Position numbers and translations under genes: made by a program. From Arion vulgaris (Eukaryota; Mollusca; Gastropoda; Stylommatophora; Arionidae): a stretch of 64,000 nt of DNA. The stretch lies in NCBI GenBank assembly GCA_020796225.1, contig CM036756.1:69733043-69797042 (forward strand), written 5' to 3'. The notes beneath the pieces are model-generated. The model was not told the origin of the DNA, ran no database searches, and was given only the letters and a program-made list of their open reading frames with translations. Shown one piece after another: positions 1 through 10,320 of the stretch (its first letter is position 1; each line of letters opens with the position of its first letter).

Positions 1-864
1 TTGCCTCACAAAGTCAGGACCATCTTATTTTCTCTAATGATGTTTTGCCTCACAAAGTCAGGACCATCTTATTTTCTCTAATGATGTTTTGCCTCACAAA
101 GTCAGGACCATCTTATTTTATCTAATGATGTTTTGCCTCACAAAGTCAGGACCATCTTATTTTCTCTAATGATGTTTTGCCTCACAAAGTCAGGATCATC
201 TTATTTTCTCTAATGATGTTTTGCCTCACAAAGTCAGGACCATCTTATTTTCTCTAATGATGTTTTGCCTCACAAAGTCAGGACCATCTTATTTTCTCTA
301 ATGATGTTTTGCCCACAAAGTCAGGACCATCTTATTTTCTCTAATGATGTTTTGCCTCACAAAGTCAGGACCATCTTATTTTATCTAATGATGTTTTGCC
401 TCACAAAGTCAGGACCATCTTATTTTCTCTAATGATGTTTTGCCTCACAAAGTCAGGACCATCTTATTTTCTCTAATGATGTTTTGCCTCACAAAGTCAG
501 GACCATCTTATTTTCTCTAATGATGTTTTGCCTCACAAAGTCAGGACCATCTTATTTTCTCTAATGATGTTTTGCCTCACAAAGTCAGGACCATCTTATT
601 TTCTCTAATGATGTTTTGCCTCACAAAGTCAGGACCATCTTATTTTCTCTAATGATGTTTTGCCTCACAAAGTCAGGACCATCTTATTTTCTCTAATGAT
701 GTTTTGCCTCACAAAGTCAGGACCATCTTATTTTCTCTAATGATGTTTTGTCTCACAAAGTCAGGACCATCTTATTTTCTCTAATGATGTTTTGCCTCAC
801 AAAGTCAGGACCATCTTATTTTCTCTAATGATGTTTTGCCTCACAAAGTCAGGACCATCTTATT
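1..864. repeat. 44-bp minisatellite, about 19.6 copies
   Basis: A head-to-tail array with a 44-base period; the unit contains TTTTGCCTCACAAAGTCAGG. It runs off the left edge of the window. Units are nearly identical. Visible variants are a C-to-A change at 120 and 383, a C-to-T change near 195 and a one-base deletion near 312. It ends abruptly at a retroelement tail. There are no unique spacers, so this is not a CRISPR array. Confidence 0.97.
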
Positions 865-1056
865 CGAACGCTCGATATCGACCACTTGTTAACCTAATAA
901 TTTGTTAACCACTCTGTGATGTGTACATGATCCAAGCATAAGGGCGATTGTACGCTGTGCTAATTATGTGCCTACAAGTAGTCCAGCACACCCAAATTTT
1001 GCGATGCTTTTTATTTACTAGGGTAGGTTCACTAGGCCCTTACCTCAGACGACTGT
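865..1056 (-). mobile_element. NLR1-type retroelement 3' tail, first copy
   Basis: Starts with CGAACGCTCGATATCGACC and matches the tail copies at 3027 and 61590 and, in reverse complement, the sequence after the NLR1 ORF at 7515-7662. Shared words include TTTTTATTTACTAGGGTAG. Retroelement sense is the minus strand, so the 3' end faces the 44-bp array. At its other end it runs straight into the 27-bp array, whose unit is a piece of this same tail. Confidence 0.75.
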
Positions 1057-1920
1057 GACTACATGCCTTGTGGTAGCAGATGACTACATGCCTTGTAGGT
1101 AGCAGTATGATTACATGCCTTGAGGTAGTAGTTAGCAGTATGACTACATGCCTTGTAGGAGAGTATGATTACATGCCTTGTAGGTAGCAGTATGACTACA
1201 TGCCTTGTAGGTAGCAGTATGATTACATGCCTTGTAGGTAGCAGTATGACTACATGCCTTGTAGGTAGCAGTATGACTACATGCCTTGTAGGTACAGTAT
1301 GACTACATGCCTTGTAGGAGCAGTATGACTACATGCCTTGTAGGTACAGATGACTACATGCCTTGTAGGTAGCAGTATGACTACATGCCTTGTAGGTAGC
1401 AGTATGACTACATGCCTTGTAGGTAGCAGTATGACTACATGCCTTGTAGGTAGCAGTATGACAATGCCTTGTAGGTAGCAGTATGACTACATGCCTTGTA
1501 GGTAGCAGTATGACTACATGCCTTGTAGGTAGCAGTATGACTACATGCCTTGTAGGTAGCAGTATGACTACATGCCTTGTAGGTAGCAGTATGACTACAT
1601 GCCTTGTAGGTAACAGTATGACTACATGCCTTGTAGGTAGCAGTATGACTACATGCCTTGTAGGTAGCAGATGATACATGCCTTTAGGTAGAAGATGATA
1701 CATGCCTTGTAGGTAGCAGTATGACTACATGCCTTGTAGGTAGCAGTATGACTACATGCCTTAAGGTAGCAGTTGACTACATGCCTTGTAGGTAGCAAAT
1801 GATTACATGCCTTATGGTACAGTATGATACATGTTTAGGTAGCATATGACTTACATGCCTTGTAGGTAGCTAATGACTACATGCCTTGTAGGTAGCAGAT
1901 GATTACATTGCTTGTAGTAT
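1057..1920. repeat. 27-bp minisatellite derived from the NLR1 tail, about 32 copies
   Basis: The unit contains ACATGCCTTGTAGGTAGCAG. The same words occur once in the single-copy tail at 61771-61802, so the array looks like a tandem expansion of that segment. The period is a multiple of three, so peptide-repeat frames open on both strands (1483-1674 plus, 1329-1703 minus); these are not genes. Units after about 1660 carry many small indels. Confidence 0.95.
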
Positions 1921-2435
1921 GAAATGACTAAGATAATCTTGTATGACAAGCATTATTGGTATATAACATCTTCTATTACGAATTTCATTATATTTATGCA
2001 TACTTGAAGGAAGTAGGACATCAAGACTCAGCAGACGTACAATTGAGGCATCAAGAGCATGACTACATGTCCTAGTGAGCATACGGCAAAGGGACAGAAC
2101 GTTTGAAGTCACTACACCTCAGATAGCAGATGACCTAGCATCTTTGTTGTTGAGATCAGTATACTTACATCCTAGTTATATTATGTGATAATCTACATAT
2201 ATACTTCTACTTCAGTTATATTAATATTGTAATCTAGATTATGACTCATTCCATTTATATATGATAATTAGAATAATACCTTTAGTTATATATATGATAA
2301 TTTACGAGTATATGAACTTACTTCCAGTTATATTAGTGTAATTTACGATATATACATCACTTGTCAGTATATAGTGATAATTTACATGAACTTTGTAGTT
2401 AGTAGTGATAATTTACGATTGCTTTAGGTTCTCAG
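1921..2435. other. AT-rich stretch, no gene seen
   Basis: Short degenerate runs resembling GTGATAATTTACGATATAT recur between about 2180 and 2420 and may be a heavily eroded or error-laden tandem repeat. No coding signal. Confidence 0.5.
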
Positions 2436-2805
2436 TATATACATGCTGTCGTAGGTAGGGGTTGAGTACTGCTCTCGTGACAGGTAGTCGCTTCCTGCTC
2501 TTGTGAATATGGTACAGAGACTGATCTCCTGTAGGTAGCGAGTTCAGTATGGAGACGGACGATGAACGTAGTCGGTTCATGACCCTTTGCCTTGTAGTCA
2601 AATCAGATAGAGGCTACAGCCCTGCTAGGAAATCATTGAAATTAAATACATTTAGTAAATATATTGACCACCTCCAATTCATCAGGTGAGCCTCGCAGTA
2701 CTACATGAGTTGTCATGTAGCGAGATCCTCCTTGTGAGGATTAGAGCACATGATTATCACCAGTGCACTTGTAGGTCATCAATCAATCGATTACTTTGCC
2801 TTGAT
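2436..2805 (+). mobile_element. SINE-D, degenerate copy
   Basis: Matches the intact SINE-D at 30303-30748 in order. The segment around GGAGACGGACGATGAACGTAG corresponds to 30437-30461. The segment from GGTGAGCCTCGC through GTGAGGATTAGAGCACA corresponds to 30613-30690. The ATCAATCAATCGAT tail matches the ATCA repeat that ends SINE-D. Many small deletions are present, in keeping with poor consensus quality in this block. Confidence 0.6.
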
Positions 2806-2814
2806 TGTAATCAG

Positions 2815-3026
2815 AGTAAGATTGCACTTATTTCTCTATGATGTTTGTTACAAGTCAGGACACTATTCTCTTGATGTGCACAAGTCAGGACCTACATGCT
2901 CTATGATGTTGCTCAGCAGTTGATTACATTTTCCTTGATGGCTCACAAGTCAGGATTTTACTTGCTCTATGAGTGCTACAAGTAGGCCCTACATGTCCTA
3001 TGATGGTCACAAGTCAGACCATCTTC
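2815..3026. repeat. Degenerate units of the 44-bp minisatellite
   Basis: Recurrent CACAAGTCAGGA and CTATGATG words at irregular spacing correspond to parts of the 44-bp unit of 1-864. They again lead into CGAACAGCTCGATATCGACC, the same junction as at 864/865. The order array, tail, 27-bp units is therefore repeated. Confidence 0.65.
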
Positions 3027-3270
3027 TTCGAACAGCTCGATATCGACCACTTGTTAACCTAAAAATGATTAACGCCTGTATGTGTACATGATTCACATGA
3101 CGTTGTAGCGTAGCAGTATGTACTACATAGTTATAGACACCATTTTACATGCCTTTAAGGTAGGTATACTACATGCCTTACTAGACAGTTGACTACATGC
3201 CTTGTAGGCAGCAGTATGACTACTATTTGCTACCCTTGAGGGCCCCCGCAACATACGGGGACAGCGTCAG
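3027..3270 (-). mobile_element. NLR1-type 3' tail, second copy
   Basis: Repeats the head of 865-1056, then two or three degraded 27-bp units. It then continues into the part missing from the first copy, TTTGCTACCCTTGAGGGCC, which aligns in reverse complement with the end of the NLR1 coding region near 7478-7505. Confidence 0.65.
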
Positions 3271-3339
3271 GAACAGAAAGATTTCAAGAACGGGCTATTG
3301 TATGTGCTTCATAAACAGTGTTTTACTTCACTTCTTTTA

Positions 3340-3835
3340 TCTCTGAGGTCTAGTTTTTGCATGGACGGCCCTTTGATTTGTTTTCACTGTATCGGAGTAG
3401 CATTGCGCTTTGAGGCGCACTGTCTGTTGGTAATCTGCTTATGTGGCTGTACCATTTAATTTGTTGTTTCTTAATGAACTTCAGTTTTGATGTACCCATT
3501 ATTTTCATGATGACTTCATTTCTAAACGGGTATCTTCTTGTTACTCCCAGCATTCTGAGTAGAGACTTCATCTCTGTCGTGACTAGTTTTTTTCTATCAT
3601 TTGATGTCAGCGTCTAGGTTTGGCACTGATAGCAAAATGTGGGGAGAAAGATTGTGTTGAACAATGCTCTTTTAGTGTTCATGGTGATATTTTTGTATTT
3701 CGAAATTGGCACCATTTGCTCTATGATTCGATTTACTTTATTGCATCTATGTTGAATTTCTTTAGTTCAACATAGAACTAAAGAAATTAGCTCTATGTTG
3801 AAATTATCGTTTGCTGGTTTCATTTTTTTGTTTTG
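3340..3835 (-). mobile_element. NLR3-related LINE relic, reverse-transcriptase C-terminal region
   Basis: A minus-strand frame (3350-3571) reads MLGVTRR, then FIKKQQIKWYSHISRLP, then SKGRP. This is the region downstream of the RT catalytic core in many non-LTR elements. Upstream, to about 3830, shifted frames still read FLPTFC and LVTTEMK, words also found in the NLR3 copies at 49.5 and 51.0 kb. Frameshifts and stops show it is dead. The plus-strand relic at 47560-47885 is its closest relative here. Confidence 0.75.
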
Positions 3836-4130
3836 TTTTGAGCAATAAAGATGAGTAGAATCTGTACGTTTTAAATGAAGGAAGCATGGCAAATACATAA
3901 GTACTTATACAATACATAAGTACAGAAGCAATTGTCTCAAGAAACATTCTAGTCATTACCTTGCATCAACTTATTTTGTTAATAGACTTACCTGACTAAA
4001 TAAACAGATACAAATACGATAATATAGATAATTATGGAGCATGCAGACAACATATGCCTGGCTAAATGGTCTATAGGCGAAGGATTGACATTATGGCACC
4101 GAGTTTTCCCATATGGCTCAAGGGCAATGA
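3836..4130. other. No feature recognised
   Basis: AT-rich, no coding signal. A perfect short inverted repeat, TTCTTTAGTT/AACTAAAGAA, lies just upstream near 3758-3785. Confidence 0.4.
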
Positions 4131-4294
4131 CATGCTATGATACAGAGAGGCGGCCGCATCAGGCGGCACAATAAGGAGGGCGGCAGAAAAGCAAAATCAA
4201 AATTTGCAATTGAAGGTTATTTTAAGAAAAATTTAAGGGCGGCATTTCGAAGACTTGCATCATACTGAAAAAAAATACCGCACGGCCCTGTATG
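4131..4294 (-). repeat. Repeat-B (unclassified dispersed repeat)
   Basis: Reverse complement of the repeats at 63056-63245 and 22234-22335. Shared words include TTCGAAGACTTGCATCATACTG and the flanking ATACCGCACGG (each given in part). One end carries a CGGTAT/ATACCG inverted pair. It abuts a SINE-C copy here. No ORF and no recognisable transposase. Confidence 0.6.
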
Positions 4295-4486
4295 GCTCCG
4301 TCCCTTTCGACAGAAACAGCACAACATCTACCACGAGTGTTGTTCACACACAAAAACTCTGCAGTTTCAACAACAACACTATGGATCTCATGGAAAAAAT
4401 GTACATGTGACTTCTTCCGAATTCGAAGACACAACCTTCAGAACGACAGGCAAATGTCTTAACCACTTCGCAATAAAGACTCCTTG
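4295..4486 (-). mobile_element. SINE-C (minus)
   Basis: In reverse complement it has a tRNA-like head with GCGAAGTGGTTAAG, a degraded B box near TTCGAATTCGG, then the SINE-C body found at 14622, 32985 and 34489. It ends in the GGACGGAGCCATA word typical of this family. Confidence 0.65.
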
Positions 4487-4503
4487 TTTATCTGTTGCGA
4501 TGG

Positions 4504-4650
4504 AACCTTTTCAGGACTAAGCTAAAGAAGAACAAATGAAAATGTAAGTCGTAGCATATCCTTTACAGGACGTGGCCATCAACCACAGCAAACGAGTTAT
4601 TGATTTTCATTTACATAGTGCTTCTGATGTTCTAGCAAACTCGTGACATC
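4504..4650 (-). mobile_element. SINE-A 3' part (minus)
   Basis: Contains GCATATCCTTTACAGGACGT, the reverse complement of the SINE-A 3' motif GTCCTGTAAAGGATATGC. It is nearly identical over more than 90 bases to 10323-10415. The tRNA-like head is missing. Confidence 0.7.
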
Positions 4651-4741
4651 TCAACCCCAGAGTAAAATGATGTCCTACACTGTCAATTTACACACCCACA
4701 CACATAATAAAGTCACACGTTGAAGCATGCTATATTATTAA

Positions 4742-4875
4742 CCCATTCGCTCTTCTGAACCGATATATTGGCTCGGAGTATTTTTTAAGTGAAGCAGGGC
4801 CAATATAGGGCTTATTCAGTGTACATTTTAATATAAATGCGCCCGAATGTAAAACAATTTAATGAATGAAAGGGT
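4742..4875. mobile_element. piggyBac-like MITE, degenerate
   Basis: TTAA (4738-4741) precedes CCCATTCGC. The other end reads GAATGAAAGGG followed by TTTAA, a one-base-altered TTAA. piggyBac elements duplicate TTAA and start with CCC. A near-palindrome, CCGATATATTGG, sits about 20 bases inside, in the position of ACGTATATATACGT in the better copy at 11239. No transposase. Confidence 0.5.
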
Positions 4876-4879
4876 TTAA

Positions 4880-5560
4880 AACATCCACAAATCAATCACA
4901 ACTACAAATTAAACACACCCACATAGTAGACACGCCCACACATTGAAACACACCTAAACGTTTTTAAAAAAAGTAACTCTAAGATATGAAAGAAAACTGA
5001 GAATCTACCCTTTCAAACGAGACTTCCTAGAAAAAAAAAAAAAAGATACACGTTCCACTACATATTAGAAAGAACCAAAAAACGTACTCGCACCTGGATC
5101 ACAATAGAAAACTACCGAAGCCAGCTTCATGACAAGTTGTCACATAAACGTGTTTACGTGCTGAACTTTTTGTATCTGCATTCGCTTTACAACAATCCCT
5201 CGTAAATCCATCTTTTACCTGCATGTTATTTACATCAGAAAGTGTACTATATCACCGACGGATGCATTCATACTATAGAAACATTCAAAGTTGGTAAAAC
5301 ATGATATTCGGGTTTGACTTTCTAGATCGTGACAGTCTCCACACTGATACAGGACGAGTTTGATATTCTATCATATTGTCTTATAGTTACTAAGCATGCA
5401 AAGACTTACTATATATCGCTGACAGTAACCCAACCATGCCCAGAATCCGGACCAGTATAAATCTGCACTACAAGTTTGACAGGTTCCTCTATGTCAATTG
5501 ATGACACACATTATGAAGATAGCTTGCACAGACAACCAACAAAAAAAAACTATGGGAAAA
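4880..5560. other. AT-rich intergenic stretch
   Basis: No coding frame, repeat family or RNA gene recognised over about 680 bases. Confidence 0.5.
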
Positions 5561-5725
5561 CATTAAAATGAAAATCGTGGCATATCCTTTACATGACGTC
5601 ACCATCAGCCACAGTAAATGAGTTGTTGATTTTCTAGGCACCACTTATACTTTCAGTAGTTTGCCATTGCTTTCTGAACCATGAGGTCTATTTTTACCAT
5701 TTGTAACCGCCTGCAATGAGTCACT
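5561..5725 (-). mobile_element. SINE-A (minus), partial
   Basis: Reverse-complement SINE-A words are in order: GCATATCCTTTACATGACGT, then GATTTTCTAGGCACCACTTAT, then CATTGCTTTCTGAAC (each given in part). The head region is eroded. Confidence 0.7.
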
Positions 5726-5928
5726 CCTCCCCCTTTACATCCGTTTTCAGTTCAAGTAATATATTGATTGAAGTGAATTTGTTTCAATTTGTTTACTAAA
5801 TAAAGATTTCTCGTCTCGACTAGTTGCTTTAACTGGGATATGATAACAACAGATGCAGCCATTCATAACGTATACTGTTATAAGCATTAGTTGTAGAAAC
5901 CGAGTATCAATACTACGAACACCTGCAT

Positions 5929-6294
5929 ATACAGGGCAGGACAGTAGATCAACGTTGAAGTGAAATACATATACAGGGCAGGACAGTAGATCAACGTTGA
6001 AGTAAAATCATATACAGGCAGGACAGTAGATCAACGTTGAAGTGAAATACATATACAGGGCAGGACAGTAGATCAACGTTGAAGTAAAATACATATACGG
6101 CAGGACAGTAGATCAACGTTGAAGTGAAATACATATACGGCAAGACAGTAGATCAACGTTGAAGTGAAATACATATACAGGGCAGGACAGTAGATCAACG
6201 TTGAAGTGAAATACATATACGGCAGGACAGTAGATCAACGTTGAAGTGAAATACATATACAGGGCAGGACAGTAGATCAACGTTGAAGTAAAAT
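5929..6294. repeat. 42-bp minisatellite, about 9 copies
   Basis: The unit includes CAGTAGATCAACGTTGAAGT. Some units carry short deletions (GGGCAGG versus GGCAGG). Minus-strand frames read through several units because the period is divisible by three. It abuts SINE-E. Confidence 0.95.
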
Positions 6295-6490
6295 ATCTGC
6301 CCACCTGCCCAGCGTGTTCGTAGCGAGTTAGGCGAGGGGTAACAAGCCCCTGTGAGTTCAGTTCAATTCCGCGGGCTGGCAGAAAAGCCACAGGTTTTTT
6401 AGATTTACGGTGTTTTTCTGGCACTGAACCGAAGGGTTACGAAATCCATGGCCTCTAGCTGAAGAGCTGAAAGCTCAAGTGCTTATTGAT
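6295..6490 (+). mobile_element. SINE-E
   Basis: Matches 60167-60368. Both have CAAGCCCCTGTGAGT, GGCTGGCAGAAAAGCCACAG and CCGAAGGGTTACGA in the same order, and end in an A-rich tail. AGTTCAATTCC resembles a Pol III B box. Two copies fix the limits at about 200 bases. Confidence 0.7.
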
Positions 6491-6609
6491 CCCAGAAAAA
6501 AAGGTGAAATATCTAGTAGAATGTCATTGTGAAACTATATAAAATAAAATTGCCTGTAGCATTTTCTGACTTTAGGTTATAAAGTACATGTCACTTCACA
6601 TTTCCGCAC

Positions 6610-7473
6610 GTGTATTGCTGGAGCGGAAACAAAACAATGGAAGATAAGGCAAGAGGTATTAGATGGACGCTCACATCCACTCTGGAAGACCTAGATTTTG
6701 CAGATGACATCGCACTCCTATCTCATACACATAGAGATATCCAGGAAAAGACCTGCCGCCTTAACCAATATAGTGAGATGGTTGGGCTGAAAATAAATCA
6801 GAAGAAAACTGAAGTAATGACTCTGAACATAGCAACCCCAGCACCAGTCAAACTAGAAGGTAAAACCCTCCGAGATACAACCGCTTTCACATACCTTGGA
6901 AGTGTTATTAGCAATGAAGGAGGCGCTGGATCTGACATTAAAAACAGACTGAGTAAGGCACGAAGTGCATTCATGACCCTTCAGACCGCCTGGAAATCTG
7001 CCCAATACAGCATCAGAACCAAGACTAGTATCTATAACAGCTGTGTGCTGTCAACATTGCTGTACGGATCGGAATGCTGGAGAATGACAGAACAGGATAT
7101 GTCAAGACTCTCCGCCTTTCATACAACTTGTCTGCGAAAAATCTTACGCGTGTACTGGCCGACTACTATCTCGAATCAAGAATTGCTTGCACGATGCCAA
7201 CAAGAGAATATGGGCACTATCATCCGAAGACGACGCTGGAGATGGATTGGACATGTGATGCGCATGGAGACTGGCTCCGACACGAAAACTGCACTGAGAT
7301 GGACTCCAGAGGGTAGGCGAAAGCGTGGAAGACCCAAGACGACCTGGAGGAGAACGATAGAGCAAGAGCTGAAGGAAATGAATCATAGCTGGAACACAAT
7401 ACAGAGGAAGGTCATGAACAGGAAGACTGGTGTACGTTTGTTGTGCCTAAACGCCAAGGGCGTAACAGGCTAA
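6610..7473 (+). CDS. NLR1 partial ORF2: non-LTR reverse transcriptase, C-terminal two thirds
   Basis: A 287-residue open frame from a 5'-truncated LINE. RT copies the element's RNA into DNA at a nicked chromosomal target. FADD at residues 30-33 is the RT catalytic motif, with both aspartates present. It is followed by GLKINQKKTEVM (59-70), YLGS (95-98), LLYGSECW (150-157), RRWRWIGHVMR (208-218) and KRGRPKTTWRR (238-248), the usual order in RTE/jockey-type invertebrate elements. The endonuclease domain and RT N-terminal blocks are missing. The first ATG is only where the open frame begins. Near 7425 the family frame appears to shift by one base; in the shifted frame translation continues to a stop at 7512-7514. 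The element is therefore incomplete and immobile. Clade assignment is uncertain. Confidence 0.8.
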   Translation: MYCWSGNKTMEDKARGIRWTLTSTLEDLDFADDIALLSHTHRDIQEKTCRLNQYSEMVGLKINQKKTEVMTLNIATPAPVKLEGKTLRDTTAFTYLGSVISNEGGAGSDIKNRLSKARSAFMTLQTAWKSAQYSIRTKTSIYNSCVLSTLLYGSECWRMTEQDMSRLSAFHTTCLRKILRVYWPTTISNQELLARCQQENMGTIIRRRRWRWIGHVMRMETGSDTKTALRWTPEGRRKRGRPKTTWRRTIEQELKEMNHSWNTIQRKVMNRKTGVRLLCLNAKGVTG

Positions 7474-7514
7474 AGAGAGAGATTGCTGGAGCGCTCAATG
7501 GGAGCAAAGTATAG

Positions 7515-7662
7515 TAACATTGCGACCTACAATGCATATCATGTCGTAAGAGTCGACTGAGGTAGGGACCTAGGTAAACTACCCTAGTAAATGAAAAACG
7601 TAGCGGAAACTTGATGTGATGACCTACTTGTAGGCGAATAACTGGCCTGCAACATACAATCA
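7515..7662 (+). mobile_element. NLR1 3' untranslated tail
   Basis: Directly follows the shifted-frame stop of NLR1. Contains CATGTCGTAAGAGTCGACTGA and TACCCTAGTAAATGAAAAA (each given in part), the reverse complement of the tails at 865, 3027 and 61590. Its core also matches SINE-G (GCATGTCGTAAGAGGCGACT at 23279-23298). It is cut short before the GAA-rich end seen in other copies. Confidence 0.75.
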
Positions 7663-7677
7663 TTCTTAAGCTCAGAT

Positions 7678-7841
7678 TAGTGTCGGCTCGTGATCATTTT
7701 TGTTGGTGGGGCATACATTTTGTTTCGAATAAATCATGGTTTTTGGTTGCTATATTTTAGTTTATAAAATAATAAATACACGTTATACATTATTTTTGGT
7801 GGGGCCAGGACCCACTGGCTCTTAATGACGAGCCGCCACTG
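7678..7841 (-). mobile_element. hATm1 MITE, copy 1
   Basis: Terminal inverted repeats TAGTGTCGGCTCGTGA and ACGAGCCGCCACTG. Flanked by an 8-base duplication, GCTCAGAT / GCTCAAAT (7 of 8). 164 bases, no ORF. Eight-base duplications are typical of hAT transposases. Confidence 0.88.
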
Positions 7842-7914
7842 GCTCAAATCATAAAGAAATCGCAAAAAGTAGTGTAAGCGTTCAAAGAAAAAGACTTTAC
7901 ATTTCTATGTTTTA

Positions 7915-8035
7915 GTATGCAGAAGATAGGAAGGTCCTTTCCTTCAGGTGTGGAATGTCAAGTGTGGGATTGAACCCCCCAACTCTCGTGTGACCGAGTA
8001 GATAAACGAACGCATTACGCTAATACATCACACTT
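7915..8035 (-). mobile_element. tRNA-like SINE fragment (minus)
   Basis: The reverse complement of 7966-7976 reads GGTTCAATCCC, a good Pol III B box. Upstream sequence on the minus strand is vaguely tRNA-like but does not fold into a convincing tRNA. Single copy here, family unknown. Confidence 0.35.
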
Positions 8036-8114
8036 GTTGTGAGACGACATTAACAATAAACATGAATTATTGCGTCGACAGTCAAGAAATTTAATTGCAA
8101 GTAGTGGCATTTAT

Positions 8115-8360
8115 GGTGGCGTCTGTGGCCTAGGGGTAAGTGACTCGGTCTATTAACCTCGACGTTCTGAGTTCGAATCACGCTGCGGACAGTTTGGTTG
8201 CAAATTGTTTGCGTGGATTTTAACAAAGGACGATGGCGCCACCCGTTCAGAAAGCAATGGCAAACTACTGAACGTAATAATGCCTAGAAAAATCACAATA
8301 CAGCGTTACACAGCTGTGGTTGTTTCGCAAAGTCCTGTAAAGGATATGCAATTAACTTTT
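8115..8360 (+). mobile_element. SINE-A, full length
   Basis: tRNA-like head with A box TGGCCTAGGGG (perfect fit to TRGYNNANNNG) and a B box AGTTCGAATCA (9 of 11). Then come the body word TTCAGAAAGCAATGGCAAAC and the 3' word GTCCTGTAAAGGATATGC. Flanked by an imperfect 12-base TSD, AGTGGCATTTAT / AGTGTCCTTTAT. Moved by a partner LINE; not coding. Confidence 0.85.
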
Positions 8361-8821
8361 AGTGTCCTTTATAACTTCAATGCTAAAACAGATCTGCTGT
8401 ATTGGTCAGAAACATGCAGAACGCATAAACGGTAAAAAAGCACCAACTGGTGTCTGCTCAGAATAGAGGGACCACTGTGATGATATGAAAGAGTCACAAA
8501 TGAGGTGCTTATGGGCAGATGTCAGTGAACCAACAGGCGAAGTAAAGATGCTGAAAATGGATAGGGCATACCTTGAAAAAAACAGAGGGAATATAACAAG
8601 AAGGACCCTGTCCTTCAACCTACAGGGAAAGCAAATAGAGGGAAGTCAAGCAATACACGGAGAAGAGATTTGGGGAGGAGGCGTGGAGGGGGGTGGTGGT
8701 GCAGAGATTACAGATATACAGAAAGGCAGGGAGGAACTGCAGGAGATAGCTCAAGATAAGAATGGCTTAGCATGAGTTGCTTTATGGCCTATGTATCTCC
8801 AATTGGGATATAAAAAGCATA

Positions 8822-8875
8822 CGAGAGAGAGAGTGTGTGTGTGTGTGTGTGAGCGAGAGAAAGAGAGAGAGAGCG
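8822..8875. repeat. GA/GT microsatellite
   Basis: A GAGAGA run, then about 10 GT repeats, then another GA run. Simple sequence only. Confidence 0.9.
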
Positions 8876-9009
8876 TAATTTAAATCCACGATAATTTCAA
8901 AACTAGACAGTAAACAAAATCTACAGCTCCCGATGACAGTTTACCGGTGACTGAATCATAATTCTTTATTTCTTGACACATACAAAGTAAGATAAAAGAC
9001 GATCTAAAC

Positions 9010-9395
9010 CAGCGTTTCACAAATTGGGTCCAAGACCCCGGGTGTCTGCGAGGTACTCACAGAGGGGTCCTCACGTGCTTGAAGAAATATTATGATCTTT
9101 GACATTTCAAACAGAAATATAAATTTTAAAAACATGTATAAAAACATGTATAAAAACAGTGCTAAACTAGTTCCGTTGCGAAATAAAAGTACCCGGACAA
9201 GACCGGAGTCTAAATGTCTAAAAAGACAAAATGAAAGATCCCGCAGTTTAAATTGGAGCAAGCCTGACTGTTGGTGTGGTGTAATAATAACTCCATCGCA
9301 AGAAGATTTTCATATATTGAAACTTTTGGCGGTCCGTGGCAGCAAAAATATATATCAAAAGGGGTCTGCGATAATGCAAAGTTTGGGAACCGCTG
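9010..9395. mobile_element. Non-autonomous hAT element, 386 bp
   Basis: The left end CAGCGTTTCACAAATTGGG pairs with the right end AAGTTTGGGAACCGCTG. These are the classic hAT termini (CAGCGGTTC followed by CAAACT). Eight-base flanks ATCTAAAC / GTATAAAC match at 6 of 8. The interior 107-residue plus frame has no transposase motifs. Confidence 0.75.
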
Positions 9396-9688
9396 GTATA
9401 AACGAAAGAAACTAAACGATAGATGATTTGAATAACACGTCAATTCACAACACAATCCTGGTTTCTGGGATCCCATTTATTTGCAAGTCAATTTGTGATG
9501 TTAACCATCAACGCTGTCATTACAAGAATCGACTTGCCAATAAACTAGCTAACCTTGTAGATTTATGCTGATGTATGGGATGGTACACGAAATGTCATAC
9601 GATGAGAATGTATAATCATCTTTTTTGTGCATTTTGAGTTCAGATCTTTTTTTTTCGTGATGTATCATCTTAAGGTGAAAGTCTACAC

Positions 9689-10196
9689 CAGTGCAGTCCA
9701 ACGTTTTTATATATTGTGGCGCAACTGAATGATGATTATAGAGGCTCGGGTGCCATATGACTAATATTATTAATAATAACAATCGTAATATTGATATAGT
9801 TAAGATGTCAACGCTTTCTACATTGAAAATGCACAGAGTGGGGTTCAGAAGCAATAGAATAGTCACAAAATAAAACGCCTTTGCAAAAGTGGGAAGGTCG
9901 TGTTCGAAGGTATTGTTTTAAAAAATATGAAAATTTATTCTTGAAAATTGATAAACCTTAAAGCCAGTGAAGTAAAATAGTGAAATAAATTATTGTCCGA
10001 CTTTTCTGCTTCTTTTATGTGTATGTAGGTTGTATTAAATATCTCTACATATATTACAAACTGCGTGCAGTCAACTAAAGTTGAAATCAATTTTTTTTGT
10101 GACAGCTGATTTGTGGTATTTTTTTTAAAAATATCTAGCAGCGCTTTGTTCTCATTTCTGAGAGCACTCCCGTGGGCACCGCTTTGGACAGCGCTG
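9689..10196. mobile_element. Second non-autonomous hAT element, 508 bp
   Basis: Ends CAGTGCAGTCCAAC and TTTGGACAGCGCTG are inverted. Flanking 8-base TSD GTCTACAC / GTCTACAA (7 of 8). The interior is AT-rich and non-coding. Termini differ from hATm1 and from the element at 9010, so it is a third hAT lineage. Confidence 0.75.
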
Positions 10197-10320
10197 GTCT
10201 ACAATATAAATGGGAAAATAAAATGCAGCAACTAATGGCTATCGTCCTTTTTTTGTGCATAAACTGACAGAGACATGCAAACTTGAGGGTTCGTCTCGAA
10301 TAGGTTATAATACAAAGACC

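Noticed and set aside
7144..7386. Second and antisense frames overlapping the NLR1 ORF (7074-7316 plus, 7144-7386 minus)
   Set aside because: Shadows of the reverse-transcriptase frame, without motifs of their own.
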